A stretch of 64,000 bases of DNA from Pararhodobacter marinus (GTDB taxonomy: Bacteria; Pseudomonadota; Alphaproteobacteria; Rhodobacterales; Rhodobacteraceae). The stretch is from positions 1 to 64,000 of the forward strand of contig NZ_QEYD01000005.1 of NCBI RefSeq assembly GCF_003122215.1, written 5' to 3'. Of the stretch, positions 1 through 7,900 are shown piece by piece; positions within the stretch are counted from its first letter, which is position 1; every line of letters starts with the position of its first letter. A program made the position numbers and the translations under genes. The notes below the pieces were generated by a model that saw only the letters and a list, made by a program, of their open reading frames with translations, searched no databases and was not told the DNA's origin.

Positions 1-99
1 ACCGCCGCGCCCGACCAGCCCGCCAGCCCGTGGGCCGTCACCGTCACCAGCGGCCCCGTCACCATCCCCGCCGACCGTATCGAGGAGCCGAGCGAATGA
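1..99 (+). CDS. C-terminal end of a phage tail-region protein (partial)
   Basis: An open frame runs from the window edge to a TGA at 97-99 and encodes the last 32 residues, ending in DRIEEPSE. Its stop overlaps the ATG of the next gene (ATGA), which is typical of tightly packed phage genes. The visible part has no recognisable domain. The call as a prophage tail or host-interaction protein rests only on the lysis genes that follow. The true start lies left of the window. Confidence 0.5.
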   Translation, partial: TAAPDQPASPWAVTVTSGPVTIPADRIEEPSE

Positions 100-515
100 C
101 CTTCGAATTGACGATCGAAACCGCCGAACAGATCGCGGCGACCGCGCTGGCCGAGGCCAAGGCAGCCGCGCGCGCAACCCTTAATGCATGGATGACCGAG
201 GCGCGGCGCGCCGCGATCACCGATCTGCCGGGGCAGGACCTGATCTACCAGGCCAAGGAAGCCGAGGCGCGCGCCTATGTCGCCGATCCGTCGCCCGATC
301 TCGCCGATTATCCGCTGCTCTCGGCCGAAATCGGCATCACCGCCCCCGATGCCGCCGCCTTGGCTTCGCTCTGGATCTCGCTCTCGGCCGATTGGCGCGC
401 CACCGCCGCGACGCTGGAAGCCCTGCGCATGACCACGGGCGCGGCGATCGACACTGCCACGACAAAGACCGAGATCGCCGCAGCCCTCGCCGCTCTGCCG
501 GGGGCGGGGACGTGA
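96..515 (+). CDS. phage tail-region protein, function unknown
   Basis: The product is 139 residues, alanine-rich and mostly helical (MTFELTIETAEQIAATALAEAKAAARATLNAW...). The start at 96 overlaps the stop of the preceding frame by ATGA; an earlier in-frame ATG at 30 would read far back into that gene and gives an Arg/His-rich stretch that looks non-coding. Size, composition and position just before a lysis module resemble the small proteins that follow tail-fibre genes in tailed phages (DUF4376-like or tail-assembly proteins). That match is by eye only. No catalytic motif is visible. Confidence 0.55.
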   Translation: MTFELTIETAEQIAATALAEAKAAARATLNAWMTEARRAAITDLPGQDLIYQAKEAEARAYVADPSPDLADYPLLSAEIGITAPDAAALASLWISLSADWRATAATLEALRMTTGAAIDTATTKTEIAAALAALPGAGT

Positions 516-548
516 CCGGCAATACCGAACCGACCAAAGGACCCGGCC

Positions 549-836
549 ATGCCGCAGCCTGACCGTCCCGAGCCCTGGCATCTCGACCGGCGCATTCCCA
601 TCGCCACGCTTCTGGTGCTGATCGTCCAGGCCGCGCTTGGCGTGATGTGGGTGACCACACTGGGCAACACGGTCGACGGCAATGCCGCGCGCCTCACCGC
701 GATGGAGCAGCGCGTCGAGATCATGCGCGGGCAAGCCGCCTCGCAGGCCGTCCAGCTCGGCCGCATCGAGGAAGGTCTCGCCGGGGTCCGTACCGACATC
801 AACCGATTGATCACCAGCCTGGAGCGCATCCGATGA
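549..836 (+). CDS. small single-TM coiled-coil protein of the prophage lysis module
   Basis: This 95-residue protein has a short cytoplasmic N-terminus, one membrane segment at about residues 18-38 (IATLLVLIVQAALGVMWV) and a predicted coiled coil over the remaining 50 residues with spaced Leu/Ile (AARLTAMEQRVEIM... GRIEEGLAGVRTDINRLITSLERI). It ends in ATGA overlap with the muramidase gene. One membrane helix plus coiled coil, directly before an endolysin, is common in phage lysis cassettes and may act as a holin or holin accessory. The sequence does not prove pore formation. Confidence 0.6.
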   Translation: MPQPDRPEPWHLDRRIPIATLLVLIVQAALGVMWVTTLGNTVDGNAARLTAMEQRVEIMRGQAASQAVQLGRIEEGLAGVRTDINRLITSLERIR

Positions 837-1843
837 ATGCCACGCCATGGATCGGGGCTGCGATGCCCCGCGATTTGTCCCCCGCCGATTTCCAGCGCGC
901 CGCCGCGCGGCTCGGCTGCGAGCCTGCCGCCCTGCGCGCGGTCTGGGAGGTAGAAGCCTCGGGCCGGTGCTTCGATGCCTCGGGCGGCGTCCTGCGGCGG
1001 TTCGAGCCGCATCATTTCCCGCGTGCCCTGTGGGGGCGGATCGGCTTCGCAACCCGCGACGGCCAGGCCCCATGGCGCGCCTCGCTGGCTGTCTCGACCG
1101 CTGACCGGGCGCGCATGTTCGAGGTCGCGGCGCGAGCGGATCTGGAAGGCGCCCTTCGCGCGTCGAGCTGGGGCGGCCCGCAGATCATGGGCTTCAACCA
1201 TGCCGGTGCTGGCTTCGTCTCGGCCGGGGACATGGTCGAGGCCATGGCGACCGGGGCGCCCGCGCATCTGGACGCCTTCACCGCGCTGGTCACGTCCTGG
1301 GGGCTGGACCCGGCCCTGCGCGCCCATGACTGGCTGATCTTCGCCCGCCGCTACAACGGGACCGGGCAACCCGAGGTCTACGCCGGCCGCATCGAGGCGG
1401 CTTATCGGCGGCATTCGGGCGGCGTGCGCTCGCCCGTGGTGCTGCGCGTCGGGGATCGCGGCCCCGCCGTGGTCGCGCTGCAGCGCGCCCTCGGTATCCC
1501 CGAAGACGGCGCGTTCGGCCCGAACACGCTGGCAGCGGTCGAGGCCTTCCAAAGCGACATGGGCCTGCCGGTGGACGGCGTGGTCGGGCGCCGGACCTGG
1601 GCGGCGCTGGGGGTCAACCCGGTGGCCGAACCCCCCACGCCCCCGGCGCAGGCATCGACGCGCGAGCGCCGCACGTCTCAGGTGGTGCAGATCACCGGCG
1701 CCGCAGCGCCCGTGGTCGGTGCCGTCGCCACCATGTCGCAGGGTGAAGGGCCGATGCAGTACGCAATTGCCGCCGTACTGGTGATCGCCGCTCTGGGCGT
1801 CGTCTGGTGGCTGGTGTTCCAGAAGCGGAGGGCAAGGGCATGA
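833..1843 (+). CDS. phage endolysin: N-acetylmuramidase domain, peptidoglycan-binding domain, C-terminal membrane anchor
   Basis: The 336-residue product should cut the glycan strand of murein during lysis. Residues about 12-195 match the N-acetylmuramidase (DUF3380) family, with the AVWEVEASG segment carrying the likely catalytic Glu, then ASSWGGPQIMGFNHAG and a DWLIFARRYNGTG motif. Residues about 203-262 form a PG_binding_1 repeat (LRVGDRGPAVVALQRALGIPEDGAFG...). A hydrophobic helix (AIAAVLVIAALGVVWWLVF) followed by KRRARA ends the protein. The start at 833 overlaps the previous stop (ATGA). No N-terminal signal or SAR sequence is visible, so the membrane tail at the C-terminus is unusual for an endolysin. 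Confidence 0.85.
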   Translation: MNATPWIGAAMPRDLSPADFQRAAARLGCEPAALRAVWEVEASGRCFDASGGVLRRFEPHHFPRALWGRIGFATRDGQAPWRASLAVSTADRARMFEVAARADLEGALRASSWGGPQIMGFNHAGAGFVSAGDMVEAMATGAPAHLDAFTALVTSWGLDPALRAHDWLIFARRYNGTGQPEVYAGRIEAAYRRHSGGVRSPVVLRVGDRGPAVVALQRALGIPEDGAFGPNTLAAVEAFQSDMGLPVDGVVGRRTWAALGVNPVAEPPTPPAQASTRERRTSQVVQITGAAAPVVGAVATMSQGEGPMQYAIAAVLVIAALGVVWWLVFQKRRARA

Positions 1844-2112
1844 TCGGCGACATTCTCGGCCGGTTCACTTGGCCCTACGCCCTCGGGGGTGCGCTGCTGC
1901 TAGGTGGCGCGGTCTTCGTGGCAGGTCAGGGCTATTCGCAGCGCATGTATGACCAGGGCCACGCGGCAGGCTGGGGTGATGCACAGGCCGCGCTCAATCA
2001 GATCACCGAGGAAACGAGAGGACGGATCGACAATGCGGAAACGTCAACGGGCGACACTGGCGCTGATCTGGATTTCCTGCTGCGCCACCTTGACCGGCTG
2101 TCTGGACAATGA
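1840..2112 (+). CDS. Rz-like inner-membrane spanin subunit
   Basis: The product is 90 residues with an N-terminal membrane helix (about residues 8-28, TWPYALGGALLLGGAVFVAG) and a periplasmic helical tail (QRMYDQGHAAGWGDAQAALNQITEETRGRI...). The start at 1840 overlaps the endolysin stop (ATGA). Its last 80 bases are shared, in another frame, with a lipoprotein gene. An inner-membrane protein with a small lipoprotein overlapped in the +1 frame, right after an endolysin, is the layout of Rz/Rz1 spanins, which join inner and outer membranes in the last step of lysis. Identification is by architecture rather than close sequence match. Confidence 0.75.
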   Translation: MIGDILGRFTWPYALGGALLLGGAVFVAGQGYSQRMYDQGHAAGWGDAQAALNQITEETRGRIDNAETSTGDTGADLDFLLRHLDRLSGQ

Positions 2113-2296
2113 GCCCGAGCTGATCGTCGAGCGGCCGGTGCTGGACCGTCTCGAACCGGAGATAGACCAGCTCGCGGTCTGTGCCGTGGATCTGCACGCC
2201 GGATTCGCTGCCGGGCTGGTCAGTGAGGAAAACGTGTCCTGCATCGTCTCGGTTGCGCGGAACATGGTCAGCATCACCGAGGCGGCAAAGGGATGA
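2033..2296 (+). CDS. Rz1-like outer-membrane spanin lipoprotein
   Basis: The product is 87 residues with a positively charged N-terminus (MRKRQR), a hydrophobic core and a lipobox LTGC at about residues 20-23, so the mature protein would begin at Cys23 and be lipid-anchored. Its first 80 bases lie inside the Rz-like gene in another frame, the classic overlapped spanin pair. The mature part is about 65 residues and has three further cysteines or hydrophobic patches but no strong proline-rich region, unlike lambda Rz1. It is the last gene of the lysis module on this strand. Confidence 0.75.
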   Translation: MRKRQRATLALIWISCCATLTGCLDNEPELIVERPVLDRLEPEIDQLAVCAVDLHAGFAAGLVSEENVSCIVSVARNMVSITEAAKG

Positions 2297-2351
2297 GGCA
2301 CCGCACCAAGGCTGGCATCCGTGCCCGGCGGCGGGTGTTCCTGTGGTGGAT

Positions 2352-2573
2352 TCAGTCCCGCCGATAGCTCCCCAAATACGCCGGTTGCACCGACGCAGGG
2401 GTCCAGCTGCAGATCACCACGGCGGGCCGTCCCTTCCGTCCGCACTCGCGGCACCGCAGGCGGTGGAAGTCGCGAAATGTCAGAGCGTTTTCACCGAGGT
2501 CGGCAGCCCGCAGCACCGCGCGATGACCGCACGCACAATCAACTCGGATGATGGACTCGCCGCGGGGTGACAT
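2352..2573 (-). CDS. small zinc-ribbon protein at the prophage edge
   Basis: The 73-residue product contains two metal-binding knuckles, DCACGH (about residues 12-17) and CRECGRKG (about 40-47), with a helical linker between them (AADLGENALTFRDFHRLR). Short proteins of this form are common in rhodobacter phages and islands and probably bind DNA or RNA through one zinc ion. It is transcribed against the lysis genes and is the last gene before the attachment site, a position often held by phage accessory genes. The specific function is unknown. Confidence 0.6.
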   Translation of the reverse strand: MSPRGESIIRVDCACGHRAVLRAADLGENALTFRDFHRLRCRECGRKGRPAVVICSWTPASVQPAYLGSYRRD

Positions 2574-2611
2574 GCGCGGGGATTTAGGGCCGGGCAGGGC
2601 GGATGGGTAGG

Positions 2612-2626
2612 GGAAACCGGGTTTCC
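2612..2626. terminator. 7-bp perfect stem-loop in the prophage-edge intergenic region
   Basis: GGAAACC, one base, GGTTTCC, followed within ten bases on the + strand by a short T-rich run (CACTTTTTGTT). It lies in the 177-base stretch between the zinc-ribbon gene and the tRNA fragment, which holds no gene I can see. It could be a weak terminator isolating phage from host transcription. Confidence 0.3.
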
Positions 2627-2750
2627 GGCTTTCACTTTTTGTTCTCGCTGGAATGTCGCGCCAATCCGTTTACACATGCCCTGTAACCCGTTGAAATCTT
2701 TACAGGCGGTTTAGAGGGTATTTTACCAGATTGCCTTGATATTCCAGCGG

Positions 2751-2806
2751 TCTTGCATGGTTTTGGGTACCGTAGGTCGTAGGTTCGAATCCTATCGCCC
2801 CGACCA
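2751..2806 (+). other. prophage attachment site: 3' half of tRNA-Pro(UGG)
   Basis: The stretch reads as the 3' part of a tRNA: an anticodon stem ATGGT/ACCGT (2757-2761 with 2769-2773), a 7-base loop TTTGGGT giving anticodon TGG, a variable region, a T-arm with GGTTCGAAT (2782-2790), the 3' acceptor strand CGCCCCG, discriminator A and encoded CCA at 2804-2806. No matching 5' acceptor strand (CGGGGCG) or D-arm lies upstream, so it is not a working tRNA gene. Phages that integrate into tRNA genes leave such a 3' copy at one end. With phage genes on the left and host genes on the right, this is the far attachment site, and the intact tRNA-Pro should be at the left prophage end, outside the window. 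Confidence 0.8.
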
Positions 2807-2817
2807 TCCTTTCAGCG

Positions 2818-4389
2818 TCAGGCCGTTTCCTTCTCTCCGGCGAAACTGCGGATCGTGGCCAGCGTGCCCTCGACCGCCGACAGATCGGGTGATGTCAGCG
2901 CCGATTCCATCAGCCGCCGCGCCCAGTCGGCGGCATCCGCGCGCCCCTCGACCAGCGCCAGCCCGTCCAGCACGACGTCGAACTTGCTGAGCCCCCGGCC
3001 ATGGGTGTCGGAATAGCCCTTGATCAGCCGTCGCGCGTCGAGCGTGGCGACCGCCATCGCGTAGTCGCGCGGAAGCCGCGCTTCGGCCAGCGCCAGCCAG
3101 GCCTCGCGATGCGCGCTTTCCACCCGGTCGCGCCACAGCTTCCGGCGGACCCGGCGCAGGCCACCCAGTCCGTAGAGCAGCACGAAAGCGGGCAGGCGAC
3201 CGCTGCGCAGGCGGCGGCCCCTGTTCACCATCCGGTCGAGCATCCCGAACAGCCGCGGCGAGGCTTCGATCCGGCGGCCCAGGCGCGCGGGCAGCAGGCC
3301 GCAGATCTCTTCGGCGCGCGGATGCATGTATTCGGTCACCGCCAGCACCGCCTCGCCGCCCGCCTTGGCATGGTCGCGCACCCGCGCGAACCGGGCGCCG
3401 CGCGTCTTCAGATCGGCCACGCGGATGATGTCGTCGTAGCACAGCGCATTCGCCAGATGCTTGGCCAGCGCGGTCGAATAGGCCCAGCCGCGCGCCTCGC
3501 CCCCGGCGGCGCGGTCGGCTTCGGCCCCGCGCAGCACGCAATCGGCGTAGAGCGCGCCATAGCGCAGGTCCTGATAATCAACCACCTTGCGCAATCCGGC
3601 CCCGGCCATGGCGCGGGCGGGATCGGGGAGGGCGTCGAGCCGTGCTTCCAGCGCCGCCCATTCCGCGCGCAGCCGTTCGGGGCCGGCGACGTCGGGTTCC
3701 GGCGTTTCGGTCACGGCCGGCGCCTCGGTCCCGATGCCGCTCTGCGCCCGCTCATAGGCGTCGCTGAAGGCCCGCAACGCCGCCTCGACCCCGCGACCCG
3801 AGGCGCGGATCGCCGCCTCGAATGCTGCGCGCTCAAAAGGCAGGGCCCCCGAACCCGCCAGCGCGCCCAGCAGGCAATTGGTGATATGGCTGTCATGGTC
3901 GGCCGCCACGCGCTCCATATCCATCGCCACCAGATGGCTCGCCGCCTGCTCCAGCGCCGCCAGCACCACCGCGCTGTCGGCCCGCCCGTCGCCCGGCACC
4001 AGCTTTTCCGACAGGGTCAGAACCCGGTGGGTCGAGGTCACCAAGGTCGTGCGCAGGGGCGTCACGAAGCCCCGCTCGACGCCGCGCCCGGCCTCCATGA
4101 TCTCGCCCGCGACGACGATGTCGACCTCGCCGGGCGCGGGCATCAGGGAAAAGACCGGTTCGGCGCCGGTATCGGGCGCCATCTCGATGTAATAGATCGT
4201 GGCCCCCGTGCGCTGGGCCACGCCCGGCACCGAGCTGCTTTGCGCGCGGTAGCCGTTGGCCTCGGCGATGGCGACGATCCAGTCGGTCAGCTGGCCACAG
4301 CCCTGACCGCCGACGGCCAGGATTGCCAGCGTGATCAGCCCGTCATCGTCGCTGCGGGCGGGGGTGAAATCGCGGGGATGTTCGCTCAT
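2818..4389 (-). CDS. iorB: indolepyruvate oxidoreductase subunit beta (long form)
   Basis: Partner subunit of the thiamine-dependent enzyme that oxidises aryl-pyruvates to aryl-acetyl-CoA. Residues about 18-210 form the pyruvate/ketoisovalerate oxidoreductase gamma-type domain (LITLAILAVGGQGCGQLTDWIVAIAEANGYRAQSSSVPGVAQRTGATIYYIEM), and the remaining 300 residues match the extra C-terminal domain of proteobacterial IorB (DUF6537-type). At 523 residues it has the usual length for this long form. Its ATG overlaps the iorA stop by four bases (ATGA), so the two are probably translationally coupled. The stop lies only 11 bases from the prophage attachment site, and the gene is intact. Confidence 0.88.
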   Translation of the reverse strand: MSEHPRDFTPARSDDDGLITLAILAVGGQGCGQLTDWIVAIAEANGYRAQSSSVPGVAQRTGATIYYIEMAPDTGAEPVFSLMPAPGEVDIVVAGEIMEAGRGVERGFVTPLRTTLVTSTHRVLTLSEKLVPGDGRADSAVVLAALEQAASHLVAMDMERVAADHDSHITNCLLGALAGSGALPFERAAFEAAIRASGRGVEAALRAFSDAYERAQSGIGTEAPAVTETPEPDVAGPERLRAEWAALEARLDALPDPARAMAGAGLRKVVDYQDLRYGALYADCVLRGAEADRAAGGEARGWAYSTALAKHLANALCYDDIIRVADLKTRGARFARVRDHAKAGGEAVLAVTEYMHPRAEEICGLLPARLGRRIEASPRLFGMLDRMVNRGRRLRSGRLPAFVLLYGLGGLRRVRRKLWRDRVESAHREAWLALAEARLPRDYAMAVATLDARRLIKGYSDTHGRGLSKFDVVLDGLALVEGRADAADWARRLMESALTSPDLSAVEGTLATIRSFAGEKETA

Positions 4390-6542
4390 GCCATCTCGGC
4401 CTTTTCGAAAGTCAGCCGCTTCCTGGCGCGGCGGCGTTGCAGGGCTTCGATCATGCGGCCCGATACCCGGGCATACCAGCGCTCGAACCGGCCGGGATTA
4501 TGCACCACGTCGACCTGAAAGAAGGACGGGCAGAGCACGGCGGCATCGGCCACCTCGCCGCAATTGCCGCAGCCCACGCAGCCATCGTCGATGGAAGCGA
4601 CCGGATCGTCGCGCAGCGGGTCGTCGAGCGTCTTCATCGTCAGCGACGGGCAGCCCGACAGCCGCATGCAGGCATGGTCGCCGGTGCAGACATCCTCGTC
4701 GACGCCGAATTTCGGCACCACCACCCGCTTGCCGTCGCCGATCGCGGCATGGCGCAGCGGTTTCTCGCGGCGCTGGCGGTTCAGCATGCATTCCGACGAG
4801 GCGATGATGACCTTGGGCCCCGTCTCGGGCGTGGTCAGCGCTTCGGTCAGCGTGTCGCGCACCTTGGTCACGTCGTAGGTGCGGTCGATCTCGCGCACCC
4901 ATTTCACGCCCACGCCCTTCACCGCCCCGGCAATCGAGTTGTTGGTGTTGCGCGTCGGGTGCTCGGCGCGCGAGGACAGGATGTCCTGACCCCCGGTCGC
5001 GGCGGTGTAGTAATTGTCGACCACGACGATCACGCCGTCCGACTGGTTCAGCACCGCGTTGCCGATCGAGCTGGCCAGCCCGTTATGCCAGAACCCGCCA
5101 TCGCCGATGATCGAGATCGGCCGCCGCTCGCCGCCACCGTCAAACGCCCCGTTCGAGGCCGGTCCCAGCCCGAAGCCCATCGTCGTGCCGCCCAGATCGA
5201 AGGGCGGCAGGATGGAAAACAGGTGGCAGCCGATATCGCAGGCGATCTGGTGCGGGCCGATCTTCTGGTCCACCAGCTTCATCGCGGCGAAGATCGGGCG
5301 CTCGGGGCAGCCGACGCAGAAGCCCGGCGTCCGCAGCGGCACCGTCGCGCTGAGGTCCGGCACGGGCGGCGTCTGGGTGTCGTTGGGGGCGCGCTGGCGC
5401 GGATCGGCGGGGGTGACGCCGTGATCGGCCAGAAAGCCCGACAGCGCCTCCAGCATCTCCCCGGGCTGATACTCGCCCGCCATCGGCAGATAACCCTTGC
5501 CCTGCACCCGCGTCGGCAGGCCCTTGCGGTGAACCATGCTGCCGAAGGCCTGTTCGATGTAATTGGGCTGGCCTTCCTCGACCACCAACACCGCGTCCTT
5601 GCCCTCGCAGAAGGACAGGAACTCGGCCTCGGCCAGCGGATAGGTCACGTTGAGGACGTAAAGCGGGATCTGGCTGTTGCCGTGCAGATCGGCCAGCCCC
5701 AGCCTGCGCAGGCTGCGCATCACGGTGTTGTACATGCCCCCCTGCAGCACGAGGCCGACCTTGCCCGCCTTCGGTCCCATGAATTCGTTGAGCCCGTTTT
5801 CCATGATGAACTCGACCGCGCGGGGCCAGCGTTTCGAGACCTTCTCCTGCTCGTGCCGGAAGGCAAAGGGCGGCATCGCGAGCCGCTCGGTCGAGCGGCG
5901 CGGCGCCGACAACGCGTCTTTCACCGACAGGGGCGGGCGCTGATTGTCGCGGGCCTCGAACGCGCCGTGGACATGGCAGGCGCGGATGCGCAGTTCCAGA
6001 ATGACGGGCGTTTCGGTGGCCTCGGACAGCTCGAACCCGTCGCGTACAGCCTTGGTCATCGACCGCAGGTTCGGGCGCGGATCCAGCAGCCAGACCTGCG
6101 ATTTCATCGCGAAGGCATGCGTGCGCTCCTGCATGATGGCCGAGCCCTCGCCGTAATCCTCGCCGACGATCATCATCGCCCCGCCCGTGACCCCGCCCGA
6201 GGCAAGGTTCGCCAGCGCATCGGACGCCACGTTCACGCCGACCGGCCCTTTATAGGCGACGGCGCCCCGGATCGGGTAATGGACCGAGGCCGCCAGCATC
6301 GCCGTCGCCGCGGCCTCCGAGGCATTGGCCTCGAACCGCACGCCCAGCTCGCTCAGGATCTCCTGCGCATCGGCCAGCACGTCCATCAGGTGGCTGATGG
6401 GCGCGCCCTGATAGCCGCCGACATAGCCCACGCCGCATTCCAGCAGCGCCTTGGTGATCGCCAGAATCCCCTCGCCGCGAAACTCCTGTCCGGCGCCGAT
6501 CCTGAGTTGTTCGACTTCCCTGGCGAAAGACCTCTCGGCCAT
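4386..6542 (-). CDS. iorA: indolepyruvate oxidoreductase subunit alpha
   Basis: 718-residue catalytic subunit. The N-terminal half has the pyrimidine-binding domain of pyruvate:ferredoxin oxidoreductases (GYVGGYQGAPISHLMDVL). The thiamine-diphosphate site is visible as GDGGFWHNGLASSIG...VVVDNYYTA, after a CVGCPERPIF segment. The C-terminus carries two cysteine clusters (CTGDHACMRLSGCP and CVGCGNCGEVADAAVLCP) for iron-sulfur clusters. It converts indolepyruvate, phenylpyruvate or hydroxyphenylpyruvate plus CoA to the arylacetyl-CoA and CO2, passing electrons to an iron-sulfur carrier. It leads the iorA-iorB pair, 25 bases behind the TRAP operon on the same strand, so aryl-keto-acids or their precursors are plausible cargo of that importer. 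Confidence 0.9.
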   Translation of the reverse strand: MAERSFAREVEQLRIGAGQEFRGEGILAITKALLECGVGYVGGYQGAPISHLMDVLADAQEILSELGVRFEANASEAAATAMLAASVHYPIRGAVAYKGPVGVNVASDALANLASGGVTGGAMMIVGEDYGEGSAIMQERTHAFAMKSQVWLLDPRPNLRSMTKAVRDGFELSEATETPVILELRIRACHVHGAFEARDNQRPPLSVKDALSAPRRSTERLAMPPFAFRHEQEKVSKRWPRAVEFIMENGLNEFMGPKAGKVGLVLQGGMYNTVMRSLRRLGLADLHGNSQIPLYVLNVTYPLAEAEFLSFCEGKDAVLVVEEGQPNYIEQAFGSMVHRKGLPTRVQGKGYLPMAGEYQPGEMLEALSGFLADHGVTPADPRQRAPNDTQTPPVPDLSATVPLRTPGFCVGCPERPIFAAMKLVDQKIGPHQIACDIGCHLFSILPPFDLGGTTMGFGLGPASNGAFDGGGERRPISIIGDGGFWHNGLASSIGNAVLNQSDGVIVVVDNYYTAATGGQDILSSRAEHPTRNTNNSIAGAVKGVGVKWVREIDRTYDVTKVRDTLTEALTTPETGPKVIIASSECMLNRQRREKPLRHAAIGDGKRVVVPKFGVDEDVCTGDHACMRLSGCPSLTMKTLDDPLRDDPVASIDDGCVGCGNCGEVADAAVLCPSFFQVDVVHNPGRFERWYARVSGRMIEALQRRRARKRLTFEKAEMA

Positions 6543-6567
6543 GGTGTCTCCTTTCGGGTAAGGGGTT

Positions 6568-7890
6568 TCAGCGCGCGAACAGCATGTCGGGCAGGAAAAG
6601 CGCGACCTGCGGCCAGCCGATGATCAGCGCCAGCACGCCCAGCTGGATCAGCAGGAACGGCACCACGGCGGTGGTGATCCGTCCCAGCGTGATCTCGGGC
6701 GGTGCCACGCCCTTCATCACGAAGAGCAGCAGGCCGAAGGGCGGGGTAATCAGCGCGATTTCCAGGCACAGCAGGTAAACCAGGCCCAGCCAGATCATGT
6801 CGACGCCGACCGCCTCTGCCATCGGGATGAAGAAGGGCAGGGTGATCATCATCATCGACACCTGGTCGATGAAACAGCCGAGGATAAGCAGCACCGCAAC
6901 CACGATCAGGATCACCTGAAGCTGCGTCAGCTCCATCGCCGTGAGCAGCCGCAACAGGCCCGACGCCGCGCCGGAAAAGGCGAGGATCTGCGAGAAGGTG
7001 GTCGACCCCACGATGATGAACAGCAGCATCCCCGAGATCTTCGCGGCCTGCATCATCGAGTGACCTAGGTTGTGCAGGCTGAGCCGCCGGTAGAGCAGCG
7101 CCGCGATCAGCGTCGCCGCGACCCCCACCGCCGCCGATTCCGTCGGCGTGGCAAAGCCGCCCAGCAGGCTGCCGACCACGGCAAGGAAGATCGCGAACAG
7201 CGGCACCACGTCGCGCAGGAAGGGCCAGGCGCGCTGAAGGAAGCTCTCGCCCGTGGCCACCGCGTCGGGCTCTTTCGCGTCGCCCACGATCAGCGAGCGG
7301 GCGACGATATAGGCCACGAACAGCACCGCCATGATCAAGGCGGGCATGATGCCGGCGATCAGCAGTTCCGAGATCGACAGTTTCGCAAGGCTGCCCAGCA
7401 GCACCGCCAGAGCCGAGGGCGGGATCAGGATGGCGATGCCGCCCACCGCGACGATGGGGCCGATCGCCAGTTGCGGCGCGTAGCCCTGCCGCAGCATCTG
7501 CGGCAAGAGCGTGCTGCCCAGCATCGCGGTATTCGCCATCGACGAACCCGAAAGCGCGGCGAACATCGTGCCCGAGACGACCGAGACGATCGGCATCCGC
7601 CCCGGCACGCGGCGAATGAGCCGTTCGACTGCCGATATCGCGGCGGCCGCCATGCCGGTATGCAGCATCAACTCGCCCATGATGATGAACATCGGGATCG
7701 GTGCGAGCGAATAATTCTGCAAGGATTGCACGCCGTTGCGCACCATCAGGCCCAGCCCGGCGGGCCCGCCCAGAAACAGGAGGCCGCCCGCGATATTCAC
7801 GCTCAGGAAAACCAGCGCCACGGGCAGGCCGGTCATCATCAGAAGCGTGGCCAGACCCAGAAGGATCGTCAGTGCCCAGTACCATTCCAT
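6568..7890 (-). CDS. TRAP transporter large permease subunit (DctM type)
   Basis: 440-residue protein with about 12 membrane segments, from MEWYWALTILLGLATLLMMTGLPVALVFL onward. It has DctM hallmarks: IPMFIIMGELMLHTGMA, SGSSMANTAMLGSTLLPQM, GGIAILIPPSALAVLLGSLA, and LITPPFGLLLFVMKGVAPPEI near the C-terminus. ATG at 7890 fits the family N-terminus; the longer frame upstream overlaps the dctQ end and looks non-coding. It forms the sodium-driven membrane pore with the DctQ subunit encoded 10 bases upstream. The cargo is not deducible from DctM, but the gene lies between dctQP and iorAB. Confidence 0.9.
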   Translation of the reverse strand: MEWYWALTILLGLATLLMMTGLPVALVFLSVNIAGGLLFLGGPAGLGLMVRNGVQSLQNYSLAPIPMFIIMGELMLHTGMAAAAISAVERLIRRVPGRMPIVSVVSGTMFAALSGSSMANTAMLGSTLLPQMLRQGYAPQLAIGPIVAVGGIAILIPPSALAVLLGSLAKLSISELLIAGIMPALIMAVLFVAYIVARSLIVGDAKEPDAVATGESFLQRAWPFLRDVVPLFAIFLAVVGSLLGGFATPTESAAVGVAATLIAALLYRRLSLHNLGHSMMQAAKISGMLLFIIVGSTTFSQILAFSGAASGLLRLLTAMELTQLQVILIVVAVLLILGCFIDQVSMMMITLPFFIPMAEAVGVDMIWLGLVYLLCLEIALITPPFGLLLFVMKGVAPPEITLGRITTAVVPFLLIQLGVLALIIGWPQVALFLPDMLFAR

Positions 7891-7900
7891 TGTCGGGTCC

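Noticed and set aside
2181-2570. Plus-strand frames after the spanin genes
   Set aside because: They run opposite the zinc-ribbon gene and have no signal, motif or ribosome site.
2736-2806. A functional tRNA gene
   Set aside because: Only the anticodon arm, T-arm and 3' acceptor strand are present. No D-arm or 5' acceptor partner is found upstream.
3001-4518. 505-codon + strand frame opposite iorB
   Set aside because: Same reason; no family resemblance and no ribosome site, while the minus-strand gene is well supported.
4437-6623. 728-codon open frame on the + strand opposite iorA
   Set aside because: Antisense to a gene with clear domains; its product is Arg/His/Ala-rich with no motif. 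GC-rich coding DNA gives such frames routinely.
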